A program made the position numbers and the translations under genes. This document shows positions 1 to 9,268 of a stretch of 64,000 nucleotides of DNA, one piece after another. Source of the DNA: Euhalothece natronophila Z-M001 (lineage in GTDB: Bacteria; Cyanobacteriota; Cyanobacteriia; Cyanobacteriales; Rubidibacteraceae); NCBI RefSeq assembly GCF_007904085.1, contig NZ_CP042326.1, positions 2,852,001-2,916,000 on the forward strand, read 5' to 3'. The stretch's first letter is position 1. The number at the start of each line of letters is the position of its first letter. Below the pieces are notes generated by a model. That model did no database searches. It was not told the DNA's origin and saw only the letters and a program-made list of their open reading frames with translations.

Positions 1-65
1 AAAGCCAAGAAGAGGAATCCGAACAACAAGCCGTTGCCAGTGAAGCCAACGAGGCAAATGAATAA
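1..65 (+). CDS. tig: C-terminal tail of trigger factor (partial)
   Basis: Only the last 20 codons are present, in the frame that begins at base 3 and ends at a TAA. They encode a very acidic, Glu/Gln/Ala-rich tail. The residues alone identify nothing. The assignment rests on the tig-clpP-clpX order that is common in cyanobacteria, and on the acidic tail usual for this ribosome-associated chaperone. Another protein with an acidic tail cannot be excluded. Confidence 0.55.
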   Translation, partial: SQEEESEQQAVASEANEANE

Positions 66-122
66 GCCATAATAAAGAAAGAAGGAAATTAAAATTTTAC
101 CGCGAAAAAATCGAAGAAATTT

Positions 123-800
123 ATGATTTACTCCCAAATGCCCGATTCTGATGTAGTCAGTGGTGCGTCTCCCCAATACAAACCTCAAGATACCGTGGTT
201 CCCATGGTGGTAGAACAATCAGGCATGGGGGAACGTGCCTTTGATCTTTACTCGCGTCTTCTTCGTGAGCGGATTGTCTTTTTGGGAATGCCCGTAGATG
301 ACCAAATTGCTGATTCTGTGGTCGCTCAAATGCTCTTTTTAGAAGCTGAAGATCCCGAAAAAGACATTCAACTATATATCAATTCCCCCGGTGGTTCCGT
401 GTATGCTGGCATGGCTATTTATGACACCATGCAGCAAATTCAGCCCGATGTAGCGACCATTTGTTATGGACTGGCTGCCAGTATGGGGGCTTTTCTCCTC
501 GCTGGTGGCGCTGCTGGAAAACGGATGTCTCTGGGCAACTCGCGGATTATGATTCACCAGCCTCTAGGGGGCGCGCAAGGACAAGCGGCGGATATTGAAA
601 TTCAAGCGCGGGAGATCCTTTATCTTAAAAATACCCTTAATGAACTCCTCGCTCACCATACAGGACAACCGTTAGATCGCATTGCTGAAGACACCGATCG
701 CGATTTCTATATGTCCGCAACCGAAGCGGTAGAATATGGCTTAATTGACCAAGTGATTTCCTCGCAGACTCGTTCCCCTAGGGAAGTGGCTGCCAGTTAG
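123..800 (+). CDS. clpP: ATP-dependent Clp protease proteolytic subunit ClpP
   Basis: Serine peptidase of family S14 that forms the barrel-shaped proteolytic chamber fed by Clp ATPases in the cytoplasm. The catalytic triad is visible: Ser120 in [10 protein letters not shown], His145 in [10 protein letters not shown], and Asp194 in TDRDFY, with the spacing seen in ClpP. At 225 residues it is slightly long because of about 25 N-terminal residues that look like a processed leader. A second ATG five codons in is possible, and neither start has a strong ribosome binding site. It lies 34 bp upstream of clpX, so the two are probably cotranscribed. Confidence 0.97.
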   Translation: MIYSQMPDSDVVSGASPQYKPQDTVVPMVVEQSGMGERAFDLYSRLLRERIVFLGMPVDDQIADSVVAQMLFLEAEDPEKDIQLYINSPGGSVYAGMAIYDTMQQIQPDVATICYGLAASMGAFLLAGGAAGKRMSLGNSRIMIHQPLGGAQGQAADIEIQAREILYLKNTLNELLAHHTGQPLDRIAEDTDRDFYMSATEAVEYGLIDQVISSQTRSPREVAAS

Positions 801-834
801 ACCCTCTAAAATCAAGCAGACTCAGGTATTAACT

Positions 835-2166
835 ATGTCTAAATTTGACTCCCACTTAAAATGCTCCTTTTGTGGCAAATCCCAAGAACAAGTTCGGAAA
901 TTAATCGCTGGCCCAGGGGTTTATATCTGCGATGAATGTGTAGAATTATGTAACGAGATTTTGGATGATGAGTTAATTGAACCCACTGGTCGTTCTAGGG
1001 GTGCAGTGGCTCCCACAGAAGAAGAAAAACAGCAGGAGTCAAGTCAAATCTCCTTTAACCAAATTCTGAAACCCAAAGAGATTAAACGCCATCTTGATGA
1101 CTATGTGATTGGTCAAGAAGAGGCAAAAAAAGTCCTTTCAGTGGCGGTTTATAATCACTACAAGCGTCTCAGTCTTTTAGAAGAAGGCTATTCTGACCAA
1201 GATACAGGGGTGCAATTACAAAAATCTAACATTCTATTAATTGGCCCCACTGGCTGTGGTAAAACCCTTTTAGCCCAAACCTTGGCTGAGATTCTAGATG
1301 TGCCATTTGCCGTTGCTGATGCCACTACACTCACTGAAGCGGGCTATGTGGGAGAGGATGTGGAAAATATCCTGTTGCGCTTATTACAAGTGGCTGACTC
1401 CGATATTCAAAAAGCCCAACGCGGCATCATCTACATTGATGAAATTGATAAAGTAGCTCGCAAAAGTGAAAATACTTCCATTACCCGTGATGTTTCGGGA
1501 GAAGGCGTACAACAAGCCCTCTTAAAAATGTTAGAGGGAACTGTTGCCAATGTGCCGCCACAGGGAGGACGTAAACATCCTTATCAAGACTGTATTCAGA
1601 TTGATACCAGTAACATCCTATTTATATGCGGTGGCGCATTTGTGGGACTGGATAAAGTGGTGGAACAGCGTATGGGTCGCAAGTCCATTGGCTTTATTCA
1701 CGGAGAAGAAGGAGAAACCATCACCAAAGAAAAACGCACCGCCAATATCTTGCAACATCTACAGCCAGATGATTTTATTAAGTTTGGCATGATTCCTGAG
1801 TTTGTAGGACGGATTCCTGTTTCTGCGGTAATTGAACCCTTAGACGAAGAAGCGTTAATTTCCATTTTGACTCAGCCACGGAATGCCCTTGTGAAACAGT
1901 ATCAGAAACTGTTGGGGATGGATGACATTGAGTTAGAATTTACCGAAGACGCTCTCCGCGCGATCGCGCAAGAAGCCAATCGCCGTAAAACAGGAGCAAG
2001 AGCCTTACGGGGGATCATTGAAGAAATCATGCTTGATGTCATGTATGATTTACCCTCTCGCCAAGATATCCAAAAGTGTGAAATTACGCGAGATATGGTA
2101 GAAAAACGCTCTACTGCTGAGTTATTACTTCATCCCTCTTCTTTACCGAAACCTGAGTCCGCTTAA
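835..2166 (+). CDS. clpX: ATP-dependent Clp protease ATP-binding subunit ClpX
   Basis: AAA+ unfoldase that recognises tagged substrates and threads them into ClpP. The N-terminal zinc-binding domain has Cys10, Cys13, Cys32 and Cys35. The Walker A box GPTGCGKT is at residues 137-144 and the Walker B box IIYIDEID at 198-205. The IGF-type loop ([10 protein letters not shown]) that docks on ClpP is present, and the C-terminal small domain ends near residue 440. At 443 residues it is slightly longer than the E. coli protein. It follows clpP closely, which supports a shared transcript and a working ClpXP pair. Confidence 0.98.
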   Translation: MSKFDSHLKCSFCGKSQEQVRKLIAGPGVYICDECVELCNEILDDELIEPTGRSRGAVAPTEEEKQQESSQISFNQILKPKEIKRHLDDYVIGQEEAKKVLSVAVYNHYKRLSLLEEGYSDQDTGVQLQKSNILLIGPTGCGKTLLAQTLAEILDVPFAVADATTLTEAGYVGEDVENILLRLLQVADSDIQKAQRGIIYIDEIDKVARKSENTSITRDVSGEGVQQALLKMLEGTVANVPPQGGRKHPYQDCIQIDTSNILFICGGAFVGLDKVVEQRMGRKSIGFIHGEEGETITKEKRTANILQHLQPDDFIKFGMIPEFVGRIPVSAVIEPLDEEALISILTQPRNALVKQYQKLLGMDDIELEFTEDALRAIAQEANRRKTGARALRGIIEEIMLDVMYDLPSRQDIQKCEITRDMVEKRSTAELLLHPSSLPKPESA

Positions 2167-2169
2167 GAG

Positions 2170-2211
2170 AAAAAACTCTCCTCTGTTGTCTGCAAAATCC
2201 CAACAGGGGAG
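2170..2211 (-). terminator. Intrinsic terminator for the minus-strand transporter gene
   Basis: An 11-bp stem (CTCCTCTGTTG with CAACAGGGGAG, one G-T pair) with a 12-base loop lies between two convergent genes. On the minus strand it is followed by AG and six T residues, so it suits the transporter transcript best. On the plus strand it may also stop clpX transcripts, although there is no T run on that side. Confidence 0.65.
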
Positions 2212-2266
2212 CACTTTGCCACATTAATGCTAAGGAAGAGCCTCTTGTTATTATCCCAAGATTGTA

Positions 2267-3628
2267 TTAAGAGAGACTTTGTTTACTACTTGTTTTTGGG
2301 TCTTCTGCCGGTAAAAGATTAATTAAAGGTAATGGCAGTAAAGTAGAAACATTAGTTAAAACCACTAATAACCAGAGCCGATCAAAATTATTTTCTGTAA
2401 CGCCTAAAAGGTAAGTTAATAACCCTCCTAATTCGTGAGACAAAAACCCTGCTAGATTAAAAATTGACATTAATAAAGCAAATAAAGTCGCTTCTATTCC
2501 AGGAGGGCATAATCGTGCTGATAAAACTAAAATGGGCATAAATGCAATTTCTCCCACAACACTTAGAATTAAGTTATCCCCTAAACTAAACCAATAATCA
2601 TCAATTCCTAATGCGCGATTAGCATGAGTCACTAATAACAAAACACTCATTCCTAATACAGCAGAAGTAATGGTACTCCAAACAAAAACTTGCCGAAAAG
2701 GAATTGTCTTTAAAAAGCGTTGAAATATCCAAACTCCAGCCAAAGAAGCGAAGCTACTCACAAGCCGCACTCGTCCTAAAAATTCTGCTTCAAATCCTAA
2801 TTCATTAGTCATAAAAAAGAATATTGCTGAATCTGAACCGGGAGTAGATTGCCAGAGAAAAATAAAAATTGTCGGGAGTAAAATTTGTTTTTGGGTGATT
2901 GCTTGCCAAAGTTGGGTAACTTGCCCCTTGACATTTTTCAACAATGCTAAGCTCTCTCGCTGTTCTTTTGGAATCGGGGTTTCTGTAATTAGCCACGCTA
3001 CTCCTGAGAAGACTAAGGGAAATACTGATGTAATCGCAAAAACAGTTTTTGGGGTAAATAATTCCAGTAACCAGCCACTAAAATAAGCAGTAATTAAACC
3101 GCCTAAAGCTGAAGCGCCCCAACTAAGAGATTGTAAGGATCCAGCATTAGCTAAAGACTCTTCTCGCGCCCGTTCCACCACTTGGGAATCAACAATAACA
3201 TCACTAATTGCAATAGACGCTGAACTCATTAAAATGGCAATGGTTGCCATGAAAGCATTATCCACAAAGGTTGCCAAGGCTAGCCAAGCAGCAGTTCCCA
3301 GAAAGCCTGAGAATACCAAATAAGGGCGACGACGATAGCCAAAAATGGGAAATCCATCCGAGAGAAAGCCAAATAAGGGTTTAATTACCCAAGGCAATAC
3401 TGCCACCCCTGTTAATGCTGAAACTTCGGCAGGACTTAAGCCTAAATCATCTTTAAGGAAAAAACTAACCGCTAATCGGGCAAGATTTAGGACACCTCGC
3501 ACCACGTAAACACTGACAATGGCGAGTAGTTCTGGGGTAGGATCATTCCCTAAAAAGAGCTTGTCTTTAAAGAAGTTTCTCAGTTGGGTTTTAATTCCCT
3601 TACTGGGAGAGGTGGTAGAAATGCCCAT
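2267..3628 (-). CDS. Folate-biopterin transporter family (BT1/FBT) MFS protein
   Basis: Integral membrane protein of 453 residues with about 12 hydrophobic segments, as in the major facilitator superfamily. The segment VRGVLNLARLAVSFFLKDD followed by WVIKPLFGFLSDG and GYRRRPYLVFSG is typical of the BT1/FBT branch, which carries folate or pterins in cyanobacteria, plants and trypanosomatids. Substrate is inferred from the family only. The ATG begins 2 bp after the stop codon of the upstream hydrolase gene, so the two form an operon. A minus-strand terminator follows the gene. Confidence 0.85.
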   Translation of the reverse strand: MGISTTSPSKGIKTQLRNFFKDKLFLGNDPTPELLAIVSVYVVRGVLNLARLAVSFFLKDDLGLSPAEVSALTGVAVLPWVIKPLFGFLSDGFPIFGYRRRPYLVFSGFLGTAAWLALATFVDNAFMATIAILMSSASIAISDVIVDSQVVERAREESLANAGSLQSLSWGASALGGLITAYFSGWLLELFTPKTVFAITSVFPLVFSGVAWLITETPIPKEQRESLALLKNVKGQVTQLWQAITQKQILLPTIFIFLWQSTPGSDSAIFFFMTNELGFEAEFLGRVRLVSSFASLAGVWIFQRFLKTIPFRQVFVWSTITSAVLGMSVLLLVTHANRALGIDDYWFSLGDNLILSVVGEIAFMPILVLSARLCPPGIEATLFALLMSIFNLAGFLSHELGGLLTYLLGVTENNFDRLWLLVVLTNVSTLLPLPLINLLPAEDPKTSSKQSLS

Positions 3629-3630
3629 AG

Positions 3631-4542
3631 CTAACGCTTAATAATGGCTTGATTAATCCAGTCTTTAATGAGGGTGTTTACCTGTTGGGGAACTTCATCA
3701 TGGGGACAATGTCCAGCATTAAGGAAATGTTCGGAAAGGATGTCGTAGTGTTGATGAAATTTGCGCGATCGCGCTTTGGTATCCATCCAAGGGTCTTTTT
3801 CTCCCCATAACAGTAACAGGGGAACTTCTAACCGTTGTAATAATTCATCTACCTTATCCCCTCTAGGACTCTTAAAGACAGAAGCAAACACCTTAGCCGC
3901 GCCGCGATCGCAAGAAGGACGATAAATATCCTCTACTAACTGATCCGTCACCGCACTAGAATCAAAATAAACCTTCTCCAAAGTTTTCCGAATCATGGAC
4001 TTACGACGGACATATTGAAATAATAGCCAACTACTCCAAGGCTGTAATAAGATAGAGCGAATTGCTTTCTGAAACTTTTGTTTTAAAGTTAAGGATTGAA
4101 GGGTTTGCTGATTAGTCTCTTGATCAGAAAAAGGGCCAGCACTATTGAGTAACACTACTCCCCTTGACCATTGAGGGCAATTTCCCCCCACACAAAGGGC
4201 TGCATATCCCCCAAGAGAATTTCCCACTAATACGGCAGGCTTGCCGATCACCTCTTGGATAAACTCACTGAGTTGTTCCTGCCACAACTGCCCACTATAA
4301 ACCCAATCTGGCTTACTAGAACGTCCAAACCCTAGTAAATCAATGGCAAACACCTTGAAATCAGCTTGTAGTTCTGCAATATTCTTGCGCCAATGATCGG
4401 TGGAAGCCCCAAAACCATGAATCAACAAAATCGGCGGATAATCAGAAGTCTCTTCCCCAGCTTCAACATAGTAAATATTTTGCCCTCGCCATTGCCAATA
4501 ATTCCCCAACTCTCTTGCTGACACTACTTGATTCACATCCAT
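3631..4542 (-). CDS. Alpha/beta-fold hydrolase
   Basis: Cytoplasmic alpha/beta hydrolase of 303 residues. The oxyanion segment LLIHGFGAS is near residue 39. The nucleophile elbow GNSLGG puts Ser109 in place, with Asp250 (GEKDPW) and His278 (AGHCPH) completing the triad. Such proteins are common in cyanobacteria and plastids, where some relatives act on chlorophyll derivatives or lipids, but the sequence does not show the substrate. It is first in a two-gene operon with the BT1-type transporter and is divergent from ylxR. Confidence 0.85.
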   Translation of the reverse strand: MDVNQVVSARELGNYWQWRGQNIYYVEAGEETSDYPPILLIHGFGASTDHWRKNIAELQADFKVFAIDLLGFGRSSKPDWVYSGQLWQEQLSEFIQEVIGKPAVLVGNSLGGYAALCVGGNCPQWSRGVVLLNSAGPFSDQETNQQTLQSLTLKQKFQKAIRSILLQPWSSWLLFQYVRRKSMIRKTLEKVYFDSSAVTDQLVEDIYRPSCDRGAAKVFASVFKSPRGDKVDELLQRLEVPLLLLWGEKDPWMDTKARSRKFHQHYDILSEHFLNAGHCPHDEVPQQVNTLIKDWINQAIIKR

Positions 4543-4629
4543 TTGCTTTAATGTTAAGTTTCATTAACAATCTATTTCCTAGCTTAAATAAAATCTGCAA
4601 ACAATTGCCACATTCTGGAAAGTAGAGCA

Positions 4630-4911
4630 ATGAAAAAAAATTATCGACGTTGCATTAGTTGTAGGCGTGTTGCGCCCAAAGAGGAATTTCTACGAGTTGT
4701 GAGAACCCATCCTTCACGAACTGTTAAACTCAATCAGGGGATGGGACGTTCCGCTTATATTTGCCCCTGTGAGAATTGTCTCAAAACTGCCCAACACAAA
4801 AACCGTCTCGGACGAGCCTTAAAAGCACAAATTCCTGAAGAAATTTATGAGCAACTCTGGGAAAAGGTAGCCCAAGTCTCAACCCCTCAACCTTCAACTT
4901 CCGCTAGGTAA
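4630..4911 (+). CDS. ylxR: YlxR family (DUF448) RNA-binding protein
   Basis: Small basic protein of 93 residues. It has the family hallmarks: a CISCRRVAPKEEFLRVVR start, the GMGRSAYICP turn, a second Cys pair (CPCENC) and the HKNRLGRALK basic stretch. YlxR proteins usually sit between nusA and infB and are thought to act in RNA processing or transcription linked to translation initiation. Here infB follows 209 bp downstream, but nusA is not upstream; a divergent hydrolase gene occupies that place. Confidence 0.92.
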   Translation: MKKNYRRCISCRRVAPKEEFLRVVRTHPSRTVKLNQGMGRSAYICPCENCLKTAQHKNRLGRALKAQIPEEIYEQLWEKVAQVSTPQPSTSAR

Positions 4912-5120
4912 CTTCCAATAACCTTTAAATTGTTGGTACAATAGAAAACTCAGGGTTAAATTAGAGGAGAAAGAACCTTCACTTTCATCAATCATCATAA
5001 ACCAAACTGAAGCCGATTAAACACCGAACTCAGGTGATACAACATAGAAGTAAACCACTTTATTAAAAATATTGGCTTATGCTCTAAAAAATAGTAAACA
5101 GTAACAACGGGGGCTAGTGG

Positions 5121-8100
5121 ATGACTAAGGTCAGAATTTACGATTTATCAAGAGAATTAGATCTCGATAACAAGCAAGTTTTAGAGATCTGCGAGAAACT
5201 GAATATTGGCGCAAAAAGTCATAGTAGTACCATCCCAGAAGAAGATGCCCAGCGAATTCGTGCTGATGTTCAACGAACGGGTGTGACTAGAAGATCAGAT
5301 TTTAGGAATGGTAAAGGCAAAAACAACGCCAAAAGTAATAAACCTAATAAAAAAGGTAAGCAACAAATTTTAGAAGTTCGACATAATAAACAAAGGGAGG
5401 AAAATTCTTCATCAGAACAAGACAGTCCTTCCCATCAACTAATGACTCCCCCACGTCGAAACACTAGCCAAGTAGAAGAGAAGAAAGATATCAAGCCTAA
5501 ACCACAAATGAAAAAAACCTCTGAGGAAACTTCCTCAACCGTTTCCCAAAAAGAGGAACCCTCTAAGCCCAACCTGCAACCAGTGTCATCAGCATCAACT
5601 CAAGAAAACTTGGAAGTGGAAAAATCTCAAAGCAGTGAAAAGCCTGAGGTAAAAACCGATGCTTCTGCTCCCCAAAGTAAAAAGCAACCTTCGGCTCAAG
5701 AAGAGAAACCAGAACTCATCGGTCCCCCGAGTAAACCTAAACCTCCAAAAGGAGCTAAATCTTCTGCTCAAGAAGAGAAAGCAGAGAGTAAAAAAGTAGA
5801 AAAGCCCAGAAAAGTAGAAAAACCTACTTTAAAGTCTTCTCCCAGTAAATCAAAGCCAAAGCCGGAGTCAGAAAAACCAGACGAGCCTAAACCAGAAAAA
5901 GTAGCCCAAGAGAAGAAAGAAGAAAAACCTGCTCCGAAAAAACCAGCAAAACCAAAAATGCTGGCAAAACCGAAACGAGTAAAAGATGAAAAAGAAGCTC
6001 CGCCAGAAGAGGTAGCAGCTAAAGCTGACGGGGAAGATACCTCTAGTGAAGAGGACACAAGTGATGAGAATGAAATTTTCTTAGACGTGCCAAAGCGCCC
6101 TCGTCCCAAACACGTAGAAGCCCCTACTCGTGGTGGCAAGAAAAAACGATGGGAAGAAGAGGAAGAGGACTCGGAAAAAGCAGAAGCTAAAGCCCAGAAA
6201 AAACGCCGTCCGAAACCAATTATTGAGGATGACGATGAGGAAGAACTAGCTCTGGAAAATGATGAAGAAAACTTAGACGACGCTTCTCAAGAACAGTTGA
6301 TCGCGCTGCGTTCTTTAGAACGTCCGCCGAAACCGCAAGCTCTCCAAAAAGAATCGTCACCCCCTCAAAAATCGAGTCCTAGTAAACCGAAGAAAAATAA
6401 AGATAAAGGAAGTAGCTCTCAACAACGGAGTCAACGCCAAGAAAAAGAAGAAACCAAACAGCGTCCAGAAAAAATTACCCTCCGTGATAACCTAGCGGTT
6501 TGGGAATTAGCCGAGATGTTAGTTGCCTCAGAGACAGAAATTATTAAAAATCTCTTCTTCAAGGGCATTGCTGCTAATATTACTCAAACCCTAGACATGG
6601 AAACCGCCCGCTTAGTTGCGGAGGATTTAGGGGTCGAAGTGGAGATCCCTGAAAAAAAATCAGGGGCAGAAAAAACAGAAATGCTGGACAACGAGGACTT
6701 GGAAAACCTCCAATCTCGTCCGCCAGTGGTAACAATTATGGGTCACGTGGATCACGGAAAAACCAGTCTTCTCGACTCCATTCGTCAAACCAAAGTTGCC
6801 GAAGGGGAAGCAGGTGGCATTACCCAGCATACGGGGGCTTACCATGTGGATGTGGAACATGAGGGAGAAACCAAGCAGGTGGTATTCCTCGACACCCCCG
6901 GTCACGAAGCCTTTACCGCCATGCGCGCGCGAGGGGCAAAAGTCACTGATATTGCAGTGTTAGTGGTCGCTGCTGATGATGGAGTACAACCACAGACACA
7001 AGAAGCGATTAGTCACGCTAAAGCCGCAGGTGTTCCCATTGTGGTTGCCATTAACAAGATTGATAAAGAAGGGTCAAACCCCGATCGCGTTAAACAAGAG
7101 TTGACCGAACATGGCTTAGTTCCCGAAGAATGGGGCGGTGAAACTCCCATGGTGGGCGTTAGTGCCATTACAGGAGAAAACTTAGATGAATTGTTAGAAA
7201 TGATTAGTCTGGTTGCAGAGTTAGAAGAACTCTCTGCAAACCCTGATCGCCTAGCAAGAGGCACTGTCATTGAAGCCAATCTCGATCGCGCTCGCGGACC
7301 AGTTGCTACCTTACTGGTACAAAATGGAACACTGCGACTTGGAGATGTGATTGTTGCGGGTCCTTGTTTTGGTAAAATTCGCGCCATGATTGATGACCGT
7401 GGTCAGCGAGTAGAAGCTGCCAGCCCCTCGTTTGCAGTAGAAATTTTAGGTTTAAGTGAAGTTCCCTCTGCTGGGGATGAGTTTGATGTTTATGCCGATG
7501 AAAGACAAGCCCGAGCTATTGCCGAAGAACGTAGCGAGCAAATGCGGACTTCCCGCTTACAACGGGCAGCTAACTCTCGTCGGGTTACCCTCAGTGGGGT
7601 TTCTGAACAAGCGCAAGAGGGAGAACTTAAAGAACTCAACCTCATCATTAAAGCAGATGTTCAAGGCTCAGTAGAAGCAATCCAAAGCTCTCTTGCCCAA
7701 CTGCCTCAAGATGAAGTGCAAATTCGGGTACTATTTGCAGCTCCTGGAGAAGTGACAGAAACGGACGTTGACTTAGCCGCTGCAAGTGGGGCAGTGATTA
7801 TTGGCTTTAATACTACCCTTGCTTCTAATGCCAAAACTGCCGCCGATCAAGAGGGAGTTGATGTTCGCGAATATGACATTATCTATAAACTCCTTGATGA
7901 AATTCAAGGGGCAATGGAAGGACTCCTTGATCCGGAAGAGGTAGAATCTCCCTTAGGAACTGCTGAGGTGCGAGCTGTCTTCCCAGTTGGACGTGGTAAT
8001 GCAGCTGGCTGTTATGTGCAGTCTGGGCGTTTAGTTCGTAACCGTCGGATGCGAGTTCGTCGCAATGGCGAAGTGGTTTATGACGGCAATATAGACTCCC

Positions 8101-8249
8101 TAAAACGGGTGAAGGATGATGTGAAAGAAGTTCAAACTGGCTTTGAATGCGGCGTTGGTTCTAACAAGTTCAATGGCTGGCAAGAAGGTGATATCATCGA
8201 AGCCTATGAGATGGTCATGAAACGTCGTTCCTTAAGCGGGAAGAAATAG
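5121..8249 (+). CDS. infB: Translation initiation factor IF-2
   Basis: GTPase that brings initiator tRNA to the 30S subunit. The first IF2_N domain covers residues 1-50. A Lys/Glu/Pro/Ser-rich low-complexity linker runs from about 55 to 450, and a second IF2_N domain from about 452 to 520. The G domain has GHVDHGKT at 541-548, DTPGH at 591-595 and NKID at 645-648, followed by the usual C-terminal beta-barrel domains. At 1042 residues it is longer than the E. coli protein because of the linker, as is common in cyanobacteria. It lies downstream of ylxR. Confidence 0.98.
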   Translation: MTKVRIYDLSRELDLDNKQVLEICEKLNIGAKSHSSTIPEEDAQRIRADVQRTGVTRRSDFRNGKGKNNAKSNKPNKKGKQQILEVRHNKQREENSSSEQDSPSHQLMTPPRRNTSQVEEKKDIKPKPQMKKTSEETSSTVSQKEEPSKPNLQPVSSASTQENLEVEKSQSSEKPEVKTDASAPQSKKQPSAQEEKPELIGPPSKPKPPKGAKSSAQEEKAESKKVEKPRKVEKPTLKSSPSKSKPKPESEKPDEPKPEKVAQEKKEEKPAPKKPAKPKMLAKPKRVKDEKEAPPEEVAAKADGEDTSSEEDTSDENEIFLDVPKRPRPKHVEAPTRGGKKKRWEEEEEDSEKAEAKAQKKRRPKPIIEDDDEEELALENDEENLDDASQEQLIALRSLERPPKPQALQKESSPPQKSSPSKPKKNKDKGSSSQQRSQRQEKEETKQRPEKITLRDNLAVWELAEMLVASETEIIKNLFFKGIAANITQTLDMETARLVAEDLGVEVEIPEKKSGAEKTEMLDNEDLENLQSRPPVVTIMGHVDHGKTSLLDSIRQTKVAEGEAGGITQHTGAYHVDVEHEGETKQVVFLDTPGHEAFTAMRARGAKVTDIAVLVVAADDGVQPQTQEAISHAKAAGVPIVVAINKIDKEGSNPDRVKQELTEHGLVPEEWGGETPMVGVSAITGENLDELLEMISLVAELEELSANPDRLARGTVIEANLDRARGPVATLLVQNGTLRLGDVIVAGPCFGKIRAMIDDRGQRVEAASPSFAVEILGLSEVPSAGDEFDVYADERQARAIAEERSEQMRTSRLQRAANSRRVTLSGVSEQAQEGELKELNLIIKADVQGSVEAIQSSLAQLPQDEVQIRVLFAAPGEVTETDVDLAAASGAVIIGFNTTLASNAKTAADQEGVDVREYDIIYKLLDEIQGAMEGLLDPEEVESPLGTAEVRAVFPVGRGNAAGCYVQSGRLVRNRRMRVRRNGEVVYDGNIDSLKRVKDDVKEVQTGFECGVGSNKFNGWQEGDIIEAYEMVMKRRSLSGKK

Positions 8250-8278
8250 CCTTTAGCTACTATGTTTTTCCCTTATTG

Positions 8279-8318
8279 TTGGTCATTGGTCGGTTGTTCT
8301 TTGTAAACCAATGACCAA
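8279..8318 (+). terminator. Inverted repeat after infB (possible terminator)
   Basis: TTGGTCATTGGT and its exact complement ACCAATGACCAA are separated by 16 bases, 29 bases after the infB stop codon. The 12-bp stem could end infB transcripts, but no T run follows. The right arm is part of a heptamer array, so the structure may simply be two arrays in opposite orientation. Confidence 0.35.
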
Positions 8319-8370
8319 TGACTAATGACCAATGACTAATGACCAATAACCAATGACTAATGACTAAAAA
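8308..8370 (+). repeat. Heptanucleotide tandem array (STRR-like), unit CYAATGA
   Basis: Nine consecutive 7-base units are in register: CCAATGA, CCAATGA, CTAATGA, CCAATGA, CTAATGA, CCAATAA, CCAATGA, CTAATGA and a decayed CTAAAAA. Short tandem heptamer repeats of this kind are known in cyanobacteria as STRR sequences. The array ends two bases before the start codon of the next gene, leaving no recognisable ribosome binding site there. Confidence 0.85.
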
Positions 8371-8372
8371 CA

Positions 8373-8981
8373 ATGTATAAAAAAGAACCGTATTTGTGGA
8401 TTCATTTTGCAGGACTTGCTATTCTTCCCCTGTGGCTAGAATTAGTATGGTTGGGACTAGCCGCAGGAAAGCCGATTTTACCTGTGATAGTGGAGTTAGG
8501 AATTATTGCCTTAGTGGGAACCGTTCCGATTCTCCTCATGCAGTGGACTCGTCCTTTTGATATTTTTAGTATTCTTTTCTTGTCTTTGCAGCCTGATCAA
8601 CTCAGTGAACAACAACGACAACTCTTAAAAGTATTTAAAACCCCGAAGCATCGGGTATTAACAGGATTAGGCGCGATCGCGCTTTTAGTTGCCCTCTGGT
8701 TCATCGCCCGTTATAGCCCTTTAGTGGCTTCAGTAACGCCATTTCCAAATCATGCAGTGGGTTTACTCGTTGCCGCGATCGCGTTTTTAGCCAGTAATCT
8801 TTTCCTACAAGTTCCCTTGAGTGTTATGGCTGTGTTTTTGACCAGTAACACCCAGTTAGAGAACTTTACCCCAGATCCCCCAGAACAAATTACTAGTAAT
8901 TACTTTGTTCCAGGGTTACGGGTGAAAAAAATCTTACCCTCCTTGGTAGAGGATAAGAATCAGTTGTCCCAGAATAAGTGA
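8373..8981 (+). CDS. Low-complexity-tail type membrane protein
   Basis: Protein of 202 residues with about four or five hydrophobic segments: near residues 10-30, 38-55, 95-110, 128-145 and possibly 148-158. Its C-terminus is polar. It resembles the cyanobacterial low-complexity-tail membrane proteins that often follow infB, but the tail here is short. The function is unknown. The start codon lies directly after a heptamer array with no Shine-Dalgarno sequence, so translation may be weak or start without one. It is probably cotranscribed with infB if the inverted repeat between them does not terminate. Confidence 0.75.
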   Translation: MYKKEPYLWIHFAGLAILPLWLELVWLGLAAGKPILPVIVELGIIALVGTVPILLMQWTRPFDIFSILFLSLQPDQLSEQQRQLLKVFKTPKHRVLTGLGAIALLVALWFIARYSPLVASVTPFPNHAVGLLVAAIAFLASNLFLQVPLSVMAVFLTSNTQLENFTPDPPEQITSNYFVPGLRVKKILPSLVEDKNQLSQNK

Positions 8982-8985
8982 GCTA

Positions 8986-9250
8986 CTCCCGTTAAATCGA
9001 AGATTCTAACGGGAGCTTCCTACCCAATCGGTTGCTTTTCTAATCATAGGACAAGAGAAGTCTTACACCAAGGCGATAGGCGAACAGCCCGGCTCCCGAG
9101 CTTTATAGATAATTGGATGGAAGAGAATCAAAAATTCTTTTATATCTTGGCTTGGTTTTCGCCGAAAAAAGTTCCCCATCCGAAGATTTTTCGATTATAG
9201 CACGACTGTTCTCATTCATCTCACCGACAAATCAAAGATTCTGTCGGGAG
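8986..9250 (-). mobile_element. Probable IS200/IS605-like (tnpB 3'-end) remnant with two related hairpins
   Basis: Two hairpins, at 8986-9015 and 9220-9250, share the inner segment AATC(G/A)AAGATTC but have different outer stems that both still pair (CCGTTA/TAACGG and CCGACA/TGTCGG). Between them, on the minus strand, a frame interrupted by stops reads IKLGSRAVRLSPW, then KQPIG, stop, EAPV. This looks like the decayed end of a TnpB protein next to a right-end hairpin. The identification is by resemblance only. The remnant occupies most of the 287-bp gap between the neighbouring genes. Confidence 0.4.
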
Positions 9251-9268
9251 ACTTCTGAGAACGGCTAG

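Noticed and set aside
5768-6139. Minus-strand 123-codon frame opposite infB
   Set aside because: It is the mirror of the Lys/Glu/Pro-rich linker of IF-2 and reads as low-complexity Ser/Phe/Gly; no independent coding signal.
8308-8370. Heptamer arrays considered as a CRISPR
   Set aside because: Units are 7 bp with no spacers between them; this is tandem repetition and not a CRISPR array.
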